The position numbers and the translations under genes are program-made. A stretch of 64,000 bases of DNA from Enoplosus armatus (taxonomy: Eukaryota > Chordata > Actinopteri > Centrarchiformes > Enoplosidae): NCBI RefSeq assembly GCF_043641665.1, contig NC_092193.1:13649501-13713500 (forward strand). The letters are read 5' to 3'. This document shows, one piece after another, positions 25,901-38,520 of this stretch; position 1 is the first letter of the stretch, and each line of letters begins with the position of its first letter. Below the pieces are notes generated by a model. That model did not search any database. It saw nothing but the letters and a program-made list of their open reading frames with translations, and was not told the origin of the DNA.

Positions 25901-28900
25901 AAGAAAACTTCCCCGATCTGTGCACTGGTAATTTAAGCATTTTGTATCCTCATTTCCTGGTAGATTTATGCACCTCTGAAAACACTTTGATATGCCTTTG
26001 ATAAAGAAGTGAAGCTGTGTAACTGGTTCCTGTAATTTTCTTCTTCTTTGTTTTAACTTAGTGTTGGAACAGCACAGAGGACTCGACTTGGACGTTATTA
26101 TGGAGATACTGTGAGGAGACAGAATCAGAAAAAGACATTGACAGGGTTTATTATTAGTCTTTTAACGCAACAAAAACACAAGAGGCTTTTACTGTGAATA
26201 AAGTATGACCTCAGTGTTCCATCTTTATTATTTCATAGACAGCCGAGAAAGTATGATGGTGCGCAATGTCAGCATGCATTTGGCTTTCCCATTTCCTCTC
26301 CTTTTCTCATCGTCTCAATTTCAGCCTCAGGAGAGTTATTTTGAGAAATGGCTAAGCCGAGAACAAATTCTCTCTCATTGTTGCTGTTGACTTATTCAGT
26401 TATTCGACCATGTGGCAAATGGACACGATCTCCACAAATGGAACCTGCAGCTTTGAATGATTAATTGTCAAAAGCCTGGTGGAGCTTTCTAGCTGCAAGG
26501 GTTCTTGGCTGGTTCTGTATCTCCCACAGCACCGTCTTGCTACCGCCGAGATAAATCAGCAGCAAAAGATTCTTCTTTGACTGAACATAATTTCACTTTA
26601 TATAAAATATATTTAAACAGCAATAAATTGACTGAAAATAAACCCAACCTGCTAGAACCAACTATGAGTTAGTGCAGGATGGAATTGGCCCTGATTGCAC
26701 AAAGAATTGACTCACATTATAAGCCAGTTATCTCATTCTCTGAGTGAACGTTGACTGCCCCGGATATTTATGGAGGAATAAAAATAAGGGTGAATAATCC
26801 ATACCGCTTTCCGCTCACGTACTGCGAATACTGTCAAATGTATCTTTAATAATTCAGTGTATTTTAAATGCCTGAGTTAATAAGATTATGTTAGCTGTGT
26901 TTCACTGCAGCTCCAGGACTAGTCATCAACAGCACTGCAGCACACATACTGTAGAGAAATGTGACAGTAATGATGCACACAGAGATACAAACGCGCACAC
27001 GAACTGGCCACACCTACCACATCCAATCAGAAGTAAGCAGAGATGTAGTTTTACTGCAACGGTCACTCTGTAAATTTACTGTAAGACACTTCCTGTAGTC
27101 AGATACGTAAAACTGTGCTTCAAGACTAAACTTTATGTATGTACAAAGGTAGAAATATGCACAAGCGCTATTTTACTCATACTTATAGAGCCATATGTGA
27201 GAATATTGTGCGTACTTACACAAACCTGATTTCCATTCCCGCAGTTAATCATAAATGCTCTTAAAAAGCATATTTGCATAAAAGCAGCTCCGTCTTCTTC
27301 ATCAGATTCAATTAAAACAACTGCAAATACCAAATACCACTGGCGAGGTCCTCCAACAGTGCCAGAGCAGCAATCCTGACGCACAGCCATTTGCTATTTA
27401 TAGCACCAATAGTTTAATTAATTCTTTGATTCATCCCAAATGCACTTTTACACCCTCATCAGCAGCAATATTGTATCTCAATCATTGTCATGAAACATTA
27501 GAAATGTAATAAATAATTATTTAAACATAGCAATCATATCAAAACAGTTTACAAAATGCTTACAAAAGCAGAATAAAAATACAATTGAGTACACAACAGC
27601 CCTAAGAATGAAGTTTATATTGGGTATAATTTAAATTATTATCTGTGTAGACGGCAAAATATCTATACACTCATTGACACTGACTAACAGCCTGAGAGAA
27701 TAACATTGCATATTACATTTGGTTTCTTGCATTATTTTTCCATTTCCCCTTCACCACATCACACTCTGCTCACTCTGTAAATGTATGCACAGTCTTAAGT
27801 AAACACACTCTTACTGCACATTCTTTCATTATGAATATCACAAAAATGGCGTATATATGTTTTTTTGTGTGTGTGCAATGTTCATGCATCTGGCCCCTGG
27901 TGATGAGTTTGCACAGGTTAGCATGCAAAAGCACTTCCAAATGTACTTACTTTACTGTATGTGTGAGTGTTTTGTATGTGCTGTGACAAATGTGGCCAGA
28001 TCCTCTGTGCTCCTGCCCTGAGGTTGTGTGGTGAAAACTGGCACTGGCACACAGGGTGATGCGGGGGCATCGACTTGCTCCACTGCCACCTACAGTGCTG
28101 GGCTGCAGTATTTTCAATGCATCAACCAGAGCAGTGAGTGGAACCAATGCTGGTGTGATTAGTCTGGCTGGGGGGTAAATGAAAACTATTATCAAGGTTT
28201 TTCTCTCTGCCGCATCCTAATGCAAAGCAGAGGAGAGAGGTGATTTGAATTGCTAAAGCTGCACCAGCGATGCTCATTTGGCACTGGACAATCTTGATCG
28301 GAGGCTGGCTTTCTACGTGCTGACTTTGTTTGTTGTTTTGTCATGTGTCTTGAAATGAGCATCATTATCAACTGCGACACTCTCAGTGGGCTGATGGTTA
28401 CTGGTAGGGTCCTGCAGTGCAGTGGCCTGGTAAGTTTGGTAAAAAAAAATATGACAGAGATAAACCATTTTGTTCATTTCATTGATGACTGAGAAGTAAA
28501 TGAACTGCAAAAATGAACATGTCTGCCACATTATTACTTAAAATACCTCAGAATGCCAAGATTATGCTCTAGTTGTATTTCTGCAGATTTTAACTGAATC
28601 AGTCCTGAAGCACCTTGTCCAGGGACTGACGTCCATACATATTTAATGATCTACTATGTGGTGGTTAATACTACCCATAGACTGATTGTACTGTACTGCA
28701 AATTATCGCTGAAAGAGAGACAAAGATACAACTTCTGCTGCATATTTTCTTTTCTAAAAGCATATTTCCTTAATATACCAGGCTCAATTAAAAATATGTC
28801 AAGTTAAAGTGAATTGGGGTGTTAGACTGGTTTCAGTTAGTAACCAACAGGCATGACACCTGCAGGAATACAGCACGCACAACAATGAAGCACAAAGTAC

Positions 28901-30430
28901 ACCAAACAAATTAACATGGCAGCTTCTCTGTCATCATTTTAATATAAAAAATGCATATTTCATCAAATAAAATCACTGTGAAGACACAACGTGTGCTCGC
29001 CAGTGAACTCAAGTGTAACAATTCAGAAGGTACATAGTGAATGAATTGATGTGGAGCAAATTCCCGAGGTGGAATAAATGTCTATATCATGTTCTCAATA
29101 AGTACTTTTTGCTCTCAATGTGGCAAAATACAAGCTTTGAAAAGAAGGATTACCTCAAGATGCTTTGTTTCCAGGGTCCAACAGTTAATTTCTCAAAGCT
29201 TTTATAAATTCCAAAAAAACTAAATATACAAAAGCCTTCATTTTTACAGAGACAGAGAGCACAGGTAAGAACTTCTACAACAGTAATATCAGCCTGAGAC
29301 TGAATCTGAAGAAATGGATTATGTTTTTTTTTCCACATACAGTATGTATGGGTAACTGCCAGATTTTGCAGCAGTGTGTTGGGCAACTTGCACAAAACTG
29401 TTCTGGAAAAGTGAACATTCAGAGTCTATTTGCCAAATAATATTCTGGCTTACGTATCCGTGAGCGTGTTATTCTCTTTTAATGAGCAGTGAAGCATAGT
29501 GTGCTGAGGAAAGCTTAATAGTCCAAAAGGGTCCCATTTAGAATGATGAAAGAGACTAATCCTAAAGACGACACACTTCCAAGAGAGAACAAAAGCTTGT
29601 GCACGAAGAAGCCTTTCTTTGGCAAAAACGATAAGCAACGGTTTGGACTCTATGCAAAACACGCTCATTGTTAGCAGGAGGGTAAGTACACAAAACAGCA
29701 ACAATGCGTCGGTAACAATGCAAAATGGCAGAAGCGCTGCAGCTCCCTGCTTTCCGTCTGGCTTCCTGGTGGTTGGCTACACCTGTTTTCTGTTTAATTG
29801 TCATGGAGCGAGGTCTCTCCCTCTTTCCCTTTCAGTCTTTGTCCTATTTTTACCTCCTTTTATTCCCTTGTTTTCTCCACTCTCCCAATTGCTGGGCATC
29901 CTCCATGTATAATTCATGAGTGACATGCTTGTTTTACACACCACGTACCAGCAGCCATGTTGTGCCGCCCTGAGGGGGTCTCAACTATGCCAGCCTGTAA
30001 TCTGCTTACACACAGAGCAACCAGCTCACAGCTCTCCTCACCAATTACACTCAATTCCTGGAATGGCCCTCTCCCTGACACAAGGTTGGTTGTGATCATC
30101 ATGTCCTTCAAAGAGGCACAGACCCAGAGAATAGCAACACAGCATACATGTTTATGCCTGACGGGAAGGTAATTGGTTGAGTGCTCAACATTGGGGCACC
30201 ACATCAGGCAGATAAAAGCACCTCTCTGTATTTGACAGTTGGTCTTCTGAATGCAAGGTTAGAGGGCCCGGGTAACATGAACACACTGTCTGACCATAAA
30301 GCTCATTCACCAAGTTAGAGACTGAAAGCTATGCAGCTAACAGCAATTCACCTAAGAGTGCTCACAATTCATTGCGCACAAACAAGATCATCATAAAGCT
30401 GTGCGCACCAAGACACACGTATTGGCGCAC
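25900..30430. other. Intergenic, no gene seen
   Basis: AT-rich sequence with scattered short chance frames. The 97-codon frame at 29,619-29,912 (+) overlaps equally long minus-strand frames and has no domain. Confidence 0.5.
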
Positions 30431-30432
30431 AT

Positions 30433-30435
<3 letters not shown>

Positions 30436-30470
<35 letters not shown>
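30436..30470 (+). repeat. (CA)n microsatellite
   Basis: About 17 uninterrupted CA units. Confidence 0.95.
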
Positions 30471-30473
<3 letters not shown>

Positions 30474-30740
30474 AGACATTGCAGGTAAATGGGGTAGAAT
30501 GTAGTGCTGTGTAGTGGGTAATGAGTGCTGATTGTTTGTGACGGGGCTGTAGTAAGGCTGATTTCCCAGCTGAGGAATGGGGGGCTTTGTACACATCACA
30601 GGGCTGTCAGGGAAAGACAGAAAATAGGCGCATGCTTCACCGCTCTTCAGAAATAGACAGCCAGAACCACTTCACTATTTAGCTTTAGACAGCAGACACA
30701 GGCAGAGAGGGATGATGTGAGTATTTTAAATATTTTGTGA

Positions 30741-30780
30741 TGCATTTCCAGCCTATTTGCATGGAAATGCAAATAGGCTG
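30741..30780. promoter_or_regulatory. Perfect palindrome carrying two inverted octamer motifs
   Basis: Positions 30,749-30,762 (cagcctatttgcat) and 30,767-30,780 (atgcaaataggctg) are exact reverse complements around a 4-base loop. Each arm contains the POU/octamer sequence ATGCAAAT. A second overlapping inverted pair, tgcatttcca at 30,741-30,750 and tggaaatgca at 30,762-30,771, allows an alternative hairpin. The structure is seen directly; binding by POU factors is inference. Confidence 0.5.
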
Positions 30781-30799
30781 CACTTGGGTGTTATACATT

Positions 30800-32110
30800 T
30801 GAGATGTGAAAAAAAAAACAAAAAAAAAAACACGGCTGTTATTAAAGGGCACAGTCAATTAGTGACTCACAGGCAGTATATATGCTAAAATTTAGATAGT
30901 TAAATAGACATATATAGAGGAAAATCTTAATTTTATTCATTTTTTGGTATTTTAATGGTATTATTATCACCCCTGTGATTAAATATTGATTTTTTTTCAC
31001 CATCGAAATGCTTTAAAGCACCACACATGTAGGGTAGCTTCAAAACAATGACATTTGCCACAATCTAAAAGGCTGCTGTGAAATGTGTTTAGAATTAGTG
31101 CACTGTAAAGATGATTTCTTTGTTTTCACTTTTATTGTGCACAAGTTACATTTATATTTTGTCAGGGTAATAATTCTTTTGATTAGTGGCCATATAAAGT
31201 TAATGGATTTTGTTTGCATGCATCGCATTACAGCCTGGATTGATATCACTTTTTCATTAGAGGTTTCCTTACTTGATGACACTTAGTCAATAATTTATTG
31301 ATCTTGGTGTGTTTTATTCATAGGTCTTACAGTGTAGAGGGGATCATTAAGAGACTTTTTGCAAGCTTTGACTACCACTCAATGGAGGCAAATGATTCCT
31401 CCGGAATATGTGATGAGAGCAGCAGCCTGCTCTCGTTAGCTATCCATATCTGCACTGATGACCTGCAAGAAGCTGTGAGTTCAAACAGAGTTACAGGGTT
31501 ACACAACAAAAGTCAACAACAGTAAAACAATAAATCAGTTTATCTAATCACTCCTAAGGAGAATAGACACAGTGTATGTGGAAACTTCTGACCAGGACAT
31601 ATTGTAACAAGGAGGGGAATAGTGGACCATGTGTGACCTGAAAGTGGGCATTAGACAGGAAAATTCTCAATTGAAACTTAGATTTTGTACCCAACTTTGA
31701 ATTTGTTAACAGCTTCCATAGCATGGCATTACACATTCCTAATTTTAAAACAATCTTTTCTATCATTTAAGTATCCTTTGATTTCAACTCATGTTGCCCC
31801 ATGTGAGCAAACCCAGCTCTTTAAAAGTGCTGTTATCTACTAAAATGCTAATTGACATACTAACGTGCAATAAAGATGAAAAAGCTGAAGCAAATTATTG
31901 CATCAATTTTGGGAGTAAACATAGTTATATACGGCTTTAAGATTTCTCTATTTTTTTTCTTTTCTGGGGTGGCATCTGTCTCGGGCTGAAATGAGAAGCA
32001 CTTTCTCATGCAGTGTTTTGTGCCTGCTGTGAAGAAACTCCATGTGCTCTCTTGCCTTGTTCCCTGCTTGGATGCCTGGATGCTGTTGGATGAGGTGAAC
32101 TCATCTAGTA
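30800..32110. other. Intergenic, no gene seen
   Basis: Contains an interrupted poly-A stretch at about 30,809-30,832. No exon, RNA gene or known repeat was identified. Confidence 0.5.
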
Positions 32111-32112
32111 AT

Positions 32113-32116
<4 letters not shown>

Positions 32117-32155
<39 letters not shown>
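32117..32155 (+). repeat. (TG)n microsatellite
   Basis: About 19 TG units. Confidence 0.95.
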
Positions 32156-32156
<1 letters not shown>

Positions 32157-32159
32157 TGT

Positions 32160-33080
32160 AAGACTTTGAAAGTGTGTGTGAATAGTAGAAAAAGAGAGAG
32201 AAAATCCAAATCAACAACAATGAGATATCCAAAAAGATTACCACAACCATAACCAATGGCACAATTTGAAATTTCACAGTATTTCACTGAATGAATATTC
32301 AAATGGATTTTGTAAAGCGTGCCCCCATTAAATTCGTGCATTAAATTTGCAAAGTGCTCCACCACAGGATATGACCACTGAGCATCCACTGTATTCCAAG
32401 TAATATATTTTGCAGATCATGTATAGCATCTGTTGATTACACAGTTAAACACAAGGGCATTTAGCTTTTTGCAACAATGGAGACTACAAGCATTCACTTC
32501 TGAGTACTTTGGAATACAGCTGCTGTTCCTTCATTTGCTGTTGCTGAAGCTATTAATTGACAGATTAGAAAATTCGAAAATGATGAGAACCCCTTTACTT
32601 TTTAATAGGAGGAAGAAATGCTACAGAGTAAATGCAGCATTTCTTAACTGGAAGATCCGTAATAATCCCACTATTACTTATGTATTTTCACTACTGAAAT
32701 GAACAATTCATCTTCCACAAAAAATCACTGCACACCTTCCCATGTTGCTCCTACATATGGTGCATTATGACAATTTCCATCCAAGATGCTTTTGATACAT
32801 TTGTATTAATTATGTAGCATCTTATACGCTCAACAACAAACAGGAAAACATTAAGAGACTTGCGGCAGGCTACAGAAAATTTATGTCCATGTCTACAATA
32901 GAGTTGCCATATTTCAGACTATTCTGAAAAAATTACTAATGAGGATTTACTTTTGTGCATGGAAGAAAAGCTCAAAACCAGCCTCGAGAAAGATTAAGGC
33001 TTGTCTCCAAAGGAATCACCTGTTTAGTAGTTGTGTGCCTCACTGTATTTGTGAGGATTTTGCCAGACAGAAAGGCTACA
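32160..33080. other. Intergenic, no gene seen
   Basis: AT-rich sequence. Chance frames up to 94 codons are anchored on the neighbouring microsatellite. Confidence 0.5.
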
Positions 33081-33084
33081 CGTA

Positions 33085-33132
33085 ACATTTCCCTTCAAGG
33101 GACAATAAAGATAAAGATTGACTTGACTTTCG
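33085..33132 (+). mobile_element. 3' tail of a retroposon, probable
   Basis: The sequence ttcccttcaagggacaataaag is followed by short ataaag and ttgactt repeats. A compact hairpin (cccttcaaggg), an aataaa and a short tandem tail resemble the 3' ends of CR1/L2-type LINEs and the SINEs that borrow them. No body of the element is recognisable upstream. Confidence 0.35.
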
Positions 33133-33599
33133 GCTGATTGATATGCCTGAATAAGTTGGATTATCGTCATGTGTCTGGGCTCTGATAGACAAACACAAAG
33201 ACTGGCAGAGTTGAGCTCCACTCCCAGGTACAGCACATTTCCTGCGGGCTGATGGGTAGCCCATAATGACCCCCGACCGGGTTAGGTGCAGTGTCAACAG
33301 GGCTGTGGCCATGTTGTAGTCAATTTGAGCAAAAGCAACTTGTCATCCAGTGGCACTTCATGCACTGAAGTGCCAACTCCACTCATTTGGAGAAAGTTTG
33401 AAGGGCTGCCAGGACATAGCCAAATGGCAAATCAGTTGTAATGACCTGCCCTCTGAGAAGCAAAGTGAAGGAAATCTGTTGGGAAGCTACTGGAACATGA
33501 GGTAAGCACGTTACCGTGTAAGCCACCAGAACATGAAGTAAACATCTTTTAAGTCTATCGTGATAAACCCCCACTTGGGTCTATTACCTCCAGTTGCTT

Positions 33600-33840
33600 T
33601 TTTTAGTCTCAACTCCCACTCCTTTAGTGTGCGCTCCCCGTCTGGCCATTTAGTCCACTCCAATTAGTCACTGGCAGGGTATATAAGGGGTGGATGGGTG
33701 GCATTTAGTAGATGCTGCTTGGGCAGGCAATGCTACTGCTCTTCTGTCATGTTGTTGCACTTGGTTAGACAATAAATACACATACAAGGGCTGAAATAAT
33801 CCTCGCCTGAGCCTCCTTGCTCGTCCTCAAGTTGACACCC
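33600..33840 (+). mobile_element. LTR-like block, possible solo LTR
   Basis: In the right order and spacing for an LTR, the block has a TATA motif (gtatataagg, about 33,679-33,688), then about 85 bases further an aataaa (about 33,771-33,776), then a T/C-rich stretch ending in gttgaca (33,828-33,834). No gag or pol remnant follows, and I could not find matching target-site duplications or a matching partner LTR. It may equally be a chance combination or a lone promoter. Confidence 0.25.
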
Positions 33841-33844
33841 CTAT

Positions 33845-34290
33845 GGCTTCCCATAGATGGATTTGATATGAGGAAGCCAATGTATGTCTTATGATCAATT
33901 AAGTATGCATGTTTTCTGTCTATAAGTCTTTGCTTTCGCCTGACATATTGTTTTGAATGTTAGTGCCCAGAATATAGAATAAGTGGTTTCAAATGTAGTC
34001 AATCACACTGTGATCTCTATCCTTTTTTATAATCCATTCCATGAGTCAAACTGTCCTCGGGGATGTGACCGGGGCAGACAAGAATGGCCCTGACCTTTGT
34101 CACCATATGCCTCTCAAAAATATTAGTGATCTGCATTCATTCAGTGTGATTTTCCATATGGCATCAACAGCAGGCCAACAGAATGTTGCATGCCTCTGAC
34201 TACCTGGTCACCTTTTATATTTATTTGGCTCCCTGGCGGAGTACTTTCTTCTGACCTAGAATCGGCTGGTTGGTCTCTGACCTTGGCTCC
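33845..34290. other. Intergenic, no gene seen
   Basis: No exon, RNA gene or repeat was identified. Confidence 0.5.
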
Positions 34291-34530
34291 ATGCCTGTCC
34301 ACAGTGTCTAATCATCCTTTGGCCATGGATTGGCTCCACTCTCCCTCTGTCTCACCTTCTCCCCATTGATTTTGGTCATTTTATACCTGAACGCAGTCAT
34401 TAATCTGATTATGACTGTGTCTGGGTCCAGTTCATTAGTCTGGCCCAGCTGTAATACAGGCAGATGCCTGCTGGGCCATAAGGATTCATCACAGAGCCAT
34501 TGAGGCCTGAAGAACACACCATGTAGGACA
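34290..34530. other. Candidate conserved non-coding element
   Basis: Balanced-composition, repeat-free sequence with paired homeodomain-type cores (cattaatctgattatg at about 34,398-34,413) and E-box-like cagctg. A regulatory role is inferred from texture only. Confidence 0.2.
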
Positions 34531-34746
34531 GCACGACACATACACAGACACAAACACAGGCATAGGATTGAAGATTTTTCCCAGATTTTGGCAATGAGAT
34601 AATGTTACATTGGAAATACCGATAGATAAAGGCTACATATCTGCCTCTGTTTGCAGTTGTTCTGAACATACAGGGTTCCACCATAGCTGTCGTGCACCTC
34701 CTCAAAAATATGACTACATAGAGGATAGTTTGACTATGGAGTCCAT

Positions 34747-34799
<53 letters not shown>
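34747..34799 (+). repeat. (GA)n microsatellite
   Basis: About 26 GA units with one interruption (gcga) near 34,767. Confidence 0.95.
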
Positions 34800-34801
<2 letters not shown>

Positions 34802-34929
34802 TTATCCACGAGTCTGAATATGTTCTTACACTTGACCATGCTTTCCAGCACCTTGGCCTCCCCCGGGTGTTCTGAGCATTGTGATACTTACATCCTCCAT
34901 TCCTTGTTCTTACAGACTAGGTAATGTAA

Positions 34930-35135
34930 GGATGACCAATAAAAATATCCCATGTCTTAAAATATTTCTGTAACTCTGCCAGGGAAATGGACCCACTACT
35001 AGAATATTCCATCACTGTCTCCTTATCAGAAAGCATGTCAGTCGGGGTTAAAAGCTCCTCAAAACGTTCCTTCCATCTTCCAACAATAGTCTCTCCAAAT
35101 GGGATTAGTATTGTACGACAATGGTAGTAATGCAA
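34930..35135 (-). pseudogene. LINE ORF2 fragment (region before the reverse transcriptase), decayed
   Basis: On the minus strand a 72-codon frame contains a stretch reading GRWKERFEELLTPTDM. The 'RWKExFExLLNPTD' block is familiar from the linker between endonuclease and reverse transcriptase in several fish LINE families. What follows (an acidic, Ser-rich stretch and a short I-S-L-A-E-L-Q segment) fits the next part, but the frame ends before any reverse transcriptase motif. This is a truncated, non-functional piece; the clade is not assigned. Confidence 0.55.
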
Positions 35136-35366
35136 TTCAATGCATTTGCAGGTCAGTGATTTTACTGAATGATCTGGGCAGCATATGCAGTATGTAGTGC
35201 TTTACTACTGTAATAAATTACTGAGAGGTTATATCATTCCTGCCAGATTTTACAATATGTCTGCAATATGAAGCAGTTGCCATCAGAAATCAGTTTAACA
35301 TTGATCTACATGGCACTGTTGTGAAAGCTGTAACAAGTACCCCCACCTCCCGCCACCCTCCCACCG

Positions 35367-35371
<5 letters not shown>

Positions 35372-35422
<51 letters not shown>
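35372..35422 (+). repeat. (CT)n microsatellite
   Basis: About 25 uninterrupted CT units. It is reverse-complementary to the GA tract about 570 bp upstream. Confidence 0.95.
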
Positions 35423-35424
<2 letters not shown>

Positions 35425-36950
35425 TTCTCTCCCTGAAAAGGCTGGAAGGGAGAGGAATCAGCTTTTTTCCAACCAGTTTGGAGTAGGGGCAGTTCTTATG
35501 ATTAACAAGGAACTAGATATCACAAAATAAGTATCCTCACAACTAACCAAAACAACCCAATATCTTACACATTACTGTCATCTTCATTAATGTTATTCAT
35601 TTAGAGGCCAAGTTCAGTGTCAATGAAGTAAATAATGTGATAGTTTGAGTGTGATGAAAATTAACGATGCAAAAGTTGGGATTGTGGATGCATGTAGGTT
35701 TCGTGTTACGTGGTCCATGTTCATCTTATATGACTGGTCAATGTTGACGTTTTTATTCATCCATGTCCTTGATCTTTCTGTATTCACAATGTGTATTTTT
35801 GTTGACTGACAGTATCCATACATTAACCATACTTTGATCATATCTGGATTATCGCTCTACCCAGTTAACATTTTCTTTGTCTGGGGAGTGACCCATGAAG
35901 GTCAGGTGGTTTAGATGATTATTTACCACCACCTGTGAGGGGGCACCTATGGGTCTCACTGGTCACAATTCTGATGGAGTAGACTCTGAGAGATACTCTG
36001 TTCACTCAGAGAACCATGGTTACATACATTTGCGATGATCACAACTTTTCCCTAATCTTAACCAAGTAGTTTTAGCAGCCTTGACTTACCATAATGTTAT
36101 AACATGACATTTGTAATAATATAATAATAAATTTCTCTTCTTTTTATGTTGGGTTTATGAGTTAAAGAAAAATGTGAGGGACTCTGGGGCCTTAGAAACA
36201 AAGATGTGCTCGCTGCCTCGAGGGGAAGAGGAGGAGATAGTTGGCAGGAAGTCGGGGCAAAAGGATGGAAGAGGAGGGATTGAGTAGTTGGTGGTAGATG
36301 TAGAGATTGAGGGATGATGAGAAGACTGGCGGTTGGACTGGTTGAATAAGGCTATATGGCTATAAGGCCAAGCTCCACAGAAGAGAAATATTAAACCTGA
36401 TTGAATGATTGATTCCACACTCATACAGTCTAAGTCTAAGGAAGTGGATACTGTATATGTACTGTATGAAACAACACTCTCTCTAAGTATAAGGGTGCCT
36501 CTGGGTTTTCATTTCTGCTCTGTTTAATCAATCCTGCCTGTGTCACTTATTTACATTGCTATTTTTGACTTCTCATGTTGATAGTGGATGGAGATTATTG
36601 CTGGGATTTTGTAGTAAGTAAGAGTGTTTCGTTTAAGCCTCTCAGTCTCCATAGATCTTTCCACAGTTGTTCCATAAATTGAACATTTCAAAGTGTTGTT
36701 ATTTCAGTTTCCTTTACTGCATTTCGTACACTGTAAGGATGACTTTAAAGATTTCATGTGTTTTTCTGCAATTTCTTAAATAGCCGTAGGTCTTACTCCA
36801 CCGCTTTGTATCCAAGATGGAGGGAGTCTATAAATTGGGCATAGTGGTCAAATGATGAGCCCATTTTGAATCAATAGAACACTGCACCCTTGCAACAGCT
36901 TTTTCATTTGACATTTTAAAAGGACGTGTTTGCTGGGTGGGCAAAAGAAT
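35425..36950. other. Intergenic, no gene seen
   Basis: The stretch at about 36,040-36,110 (ttttccctaatcttaaccaagtagtttt) resembles a widely scattered fish repeat with aacctaaccaagtag. No exon-like frame was found. Confidence 0.45.
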
Positions 36951-36964
36951 GGTGGCTATTGTTC

Positions 36965-37045
36965 CATTGTGGTGCTCAGATGGTTTATCGACTAGGTGAG
37001 CGTGCTCCCGTAGCCCCCTGTCACTGTTCGAGTCCTCTGGAGACA
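36965..37045 (+). mobile_element. tRNA-like SINE head or degenerate tRNA relic
   Basis: A box-A-like gctcagatgg (36,974-36,983) and a good box B, gttcgagtcc (37,026-37,035), sit about 43 bases apart, as in tRNA-derived RNA polymerase III promoters. The intervening sequence does not fold into a clean tRNA by eye, and there is no conserved acceptor pairing. I favour a SINE head over a functional tRNA. Confidence 0.35.
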
Positions 37046-37164
37046 ACTGCAAACTCCTGTTCATCTGTGCAATACACAAGTTGCATCAGAAAAGTGAGGG
37101 TCAGACAACTTTTACCAGTAATGCAAACACATACATGGTGCCTGCCCGGCCAATAGAGTAAACT

Positions 37165-37187
37165 CACACACACACACACACACACAC
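37165..37187 (+). repeat. (CA)n microsatellite
   Basis: About 11 CA units. Confidence 0.9.
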
Positions 37188-37189
37188 TG

Positions 37190-38478
37190 GTATACCAATA
37201 AAATAAAAAAATCAATTGGACCTCCAAGGAAGGAACAATCTTTCTCAGCCGGTTTAGTCAACCTGATGCAAGCATAGAGAAAAATATTGTAACAACCTGA
37301 CCCAAAGATGAGAATTGTTCTATTCAGATACACTTTGGGTATTCATCCACATTGCTCATCCTATTTTTTGATGGTAGGTCTGGCTCCAGATCAGTGGTGA
37401 CAGAGCCTGATAATAATGAACTGCAGGACACCTGAAACGCCTTAAATACTGTACATCATTGTGCTAGATTTTTAGTGTTGTATCATCACCCTTCACCAAG
37501 GTACTGCGCTCTCCTGTTACCTCATTACCATCAGCTATATATGGCTTATACGCTGTTAGTTATACACTGAGGGGGTGATTAAAAAAGTTTACGAACATGC
37601 ATCCACTCAGATAATTACAAATTAGCTAATATTTGCATAAATAAAGCAGTGAATAGATTATTAAAACATACCTCCTACCATGGCTATTGTTCATGCATCT
37701 CTTATGAATTGTTTTCATTTTGCATTTAGGGTGCGTTCGGCAACTTCAAATTAATGCAATTCAGTTCCCAAGTCTAATCCCCAATATCATGATTAAAATT
37801 CCCATGGCTTTTATTCGCCTTATCAGAGTAGCTCCATGTTGAGATAATGTGTGTCTTTACGACTCTGACAAAGTTGCTCTGCCATTTGTAGCTTCTCCTC
37901 TGATATTTGACGGTTGACATTCAAATGCGGTCCTTTCTACCTGGTTGCGGCTGCTCACTGTTATCTGCCTCAGCTAGGTTGAGCGAAAAGGTGCATAGGT
38001 TGGGTGCTGCAGGCGAAGACGGATCTTCAAAACATAATGAGGGTTTGCCGGGGCGCCTCTGTGCTGGGTCCCTTTACAGAAAAGGAGAAAAATACTTTTA
38101 TTCTTCCTGTCAGGGCATAAAGGCCCTACCTTGGGCTAATACGCTGTTGTTTGAATATATGCAGATCACTCAGTAATTAGAATACCAAAGGTTTCGTCTT
38201 TTCACTGTTTTTCTTTTACTTCTTGTTAAATTAAATGAAGGTGCTGTTCCTCTAAGACCTATTGGCTGACCATTACAGACCACAGCCGCATGTTTTAAGT
38301 ATTGACAAAAAAGGTAAGAGACAGAGAGGAACTAAGACACAACTAAGAAGCTGTACAAAGAACGTGTGTGTGTGTGTGTGTATGTGTGTTTGAAAGCTTT
38401 GATTGTTCTTATATGCTCGACTGCACAGAATTTTGGGCAGGCAACCTTTTTGCTTGAAGCTCCAAGACTTCGCTCCCC

Positions 38479-38480
<2 letters not shown>
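37190..38480. other. Intergenic, no gene seen
   Basis: Includes a short GT run at about 38,363-38,390. No exon-like frame was found. Confidence 0.5.

Positions 38481-38481
<1 letters not shown>

Positions 38482-38516
<35 letters not shown>
38482..38516 (+). repeat. (TC)n microsatellite
   Basis: About 17 TC units, followed by T-rich sequence. Confidence 0.95.

Positions 38517-38519
<3 letters not shown>

Positions 38520-38520
<1 letters not shown>

Noticed and set aside
36965..37045. Functional tRNA gene
   Set aside because: Box A and box B are present, but no convincing cloverleaf or acceptor pairing can be drawn; more likely a SINE head.
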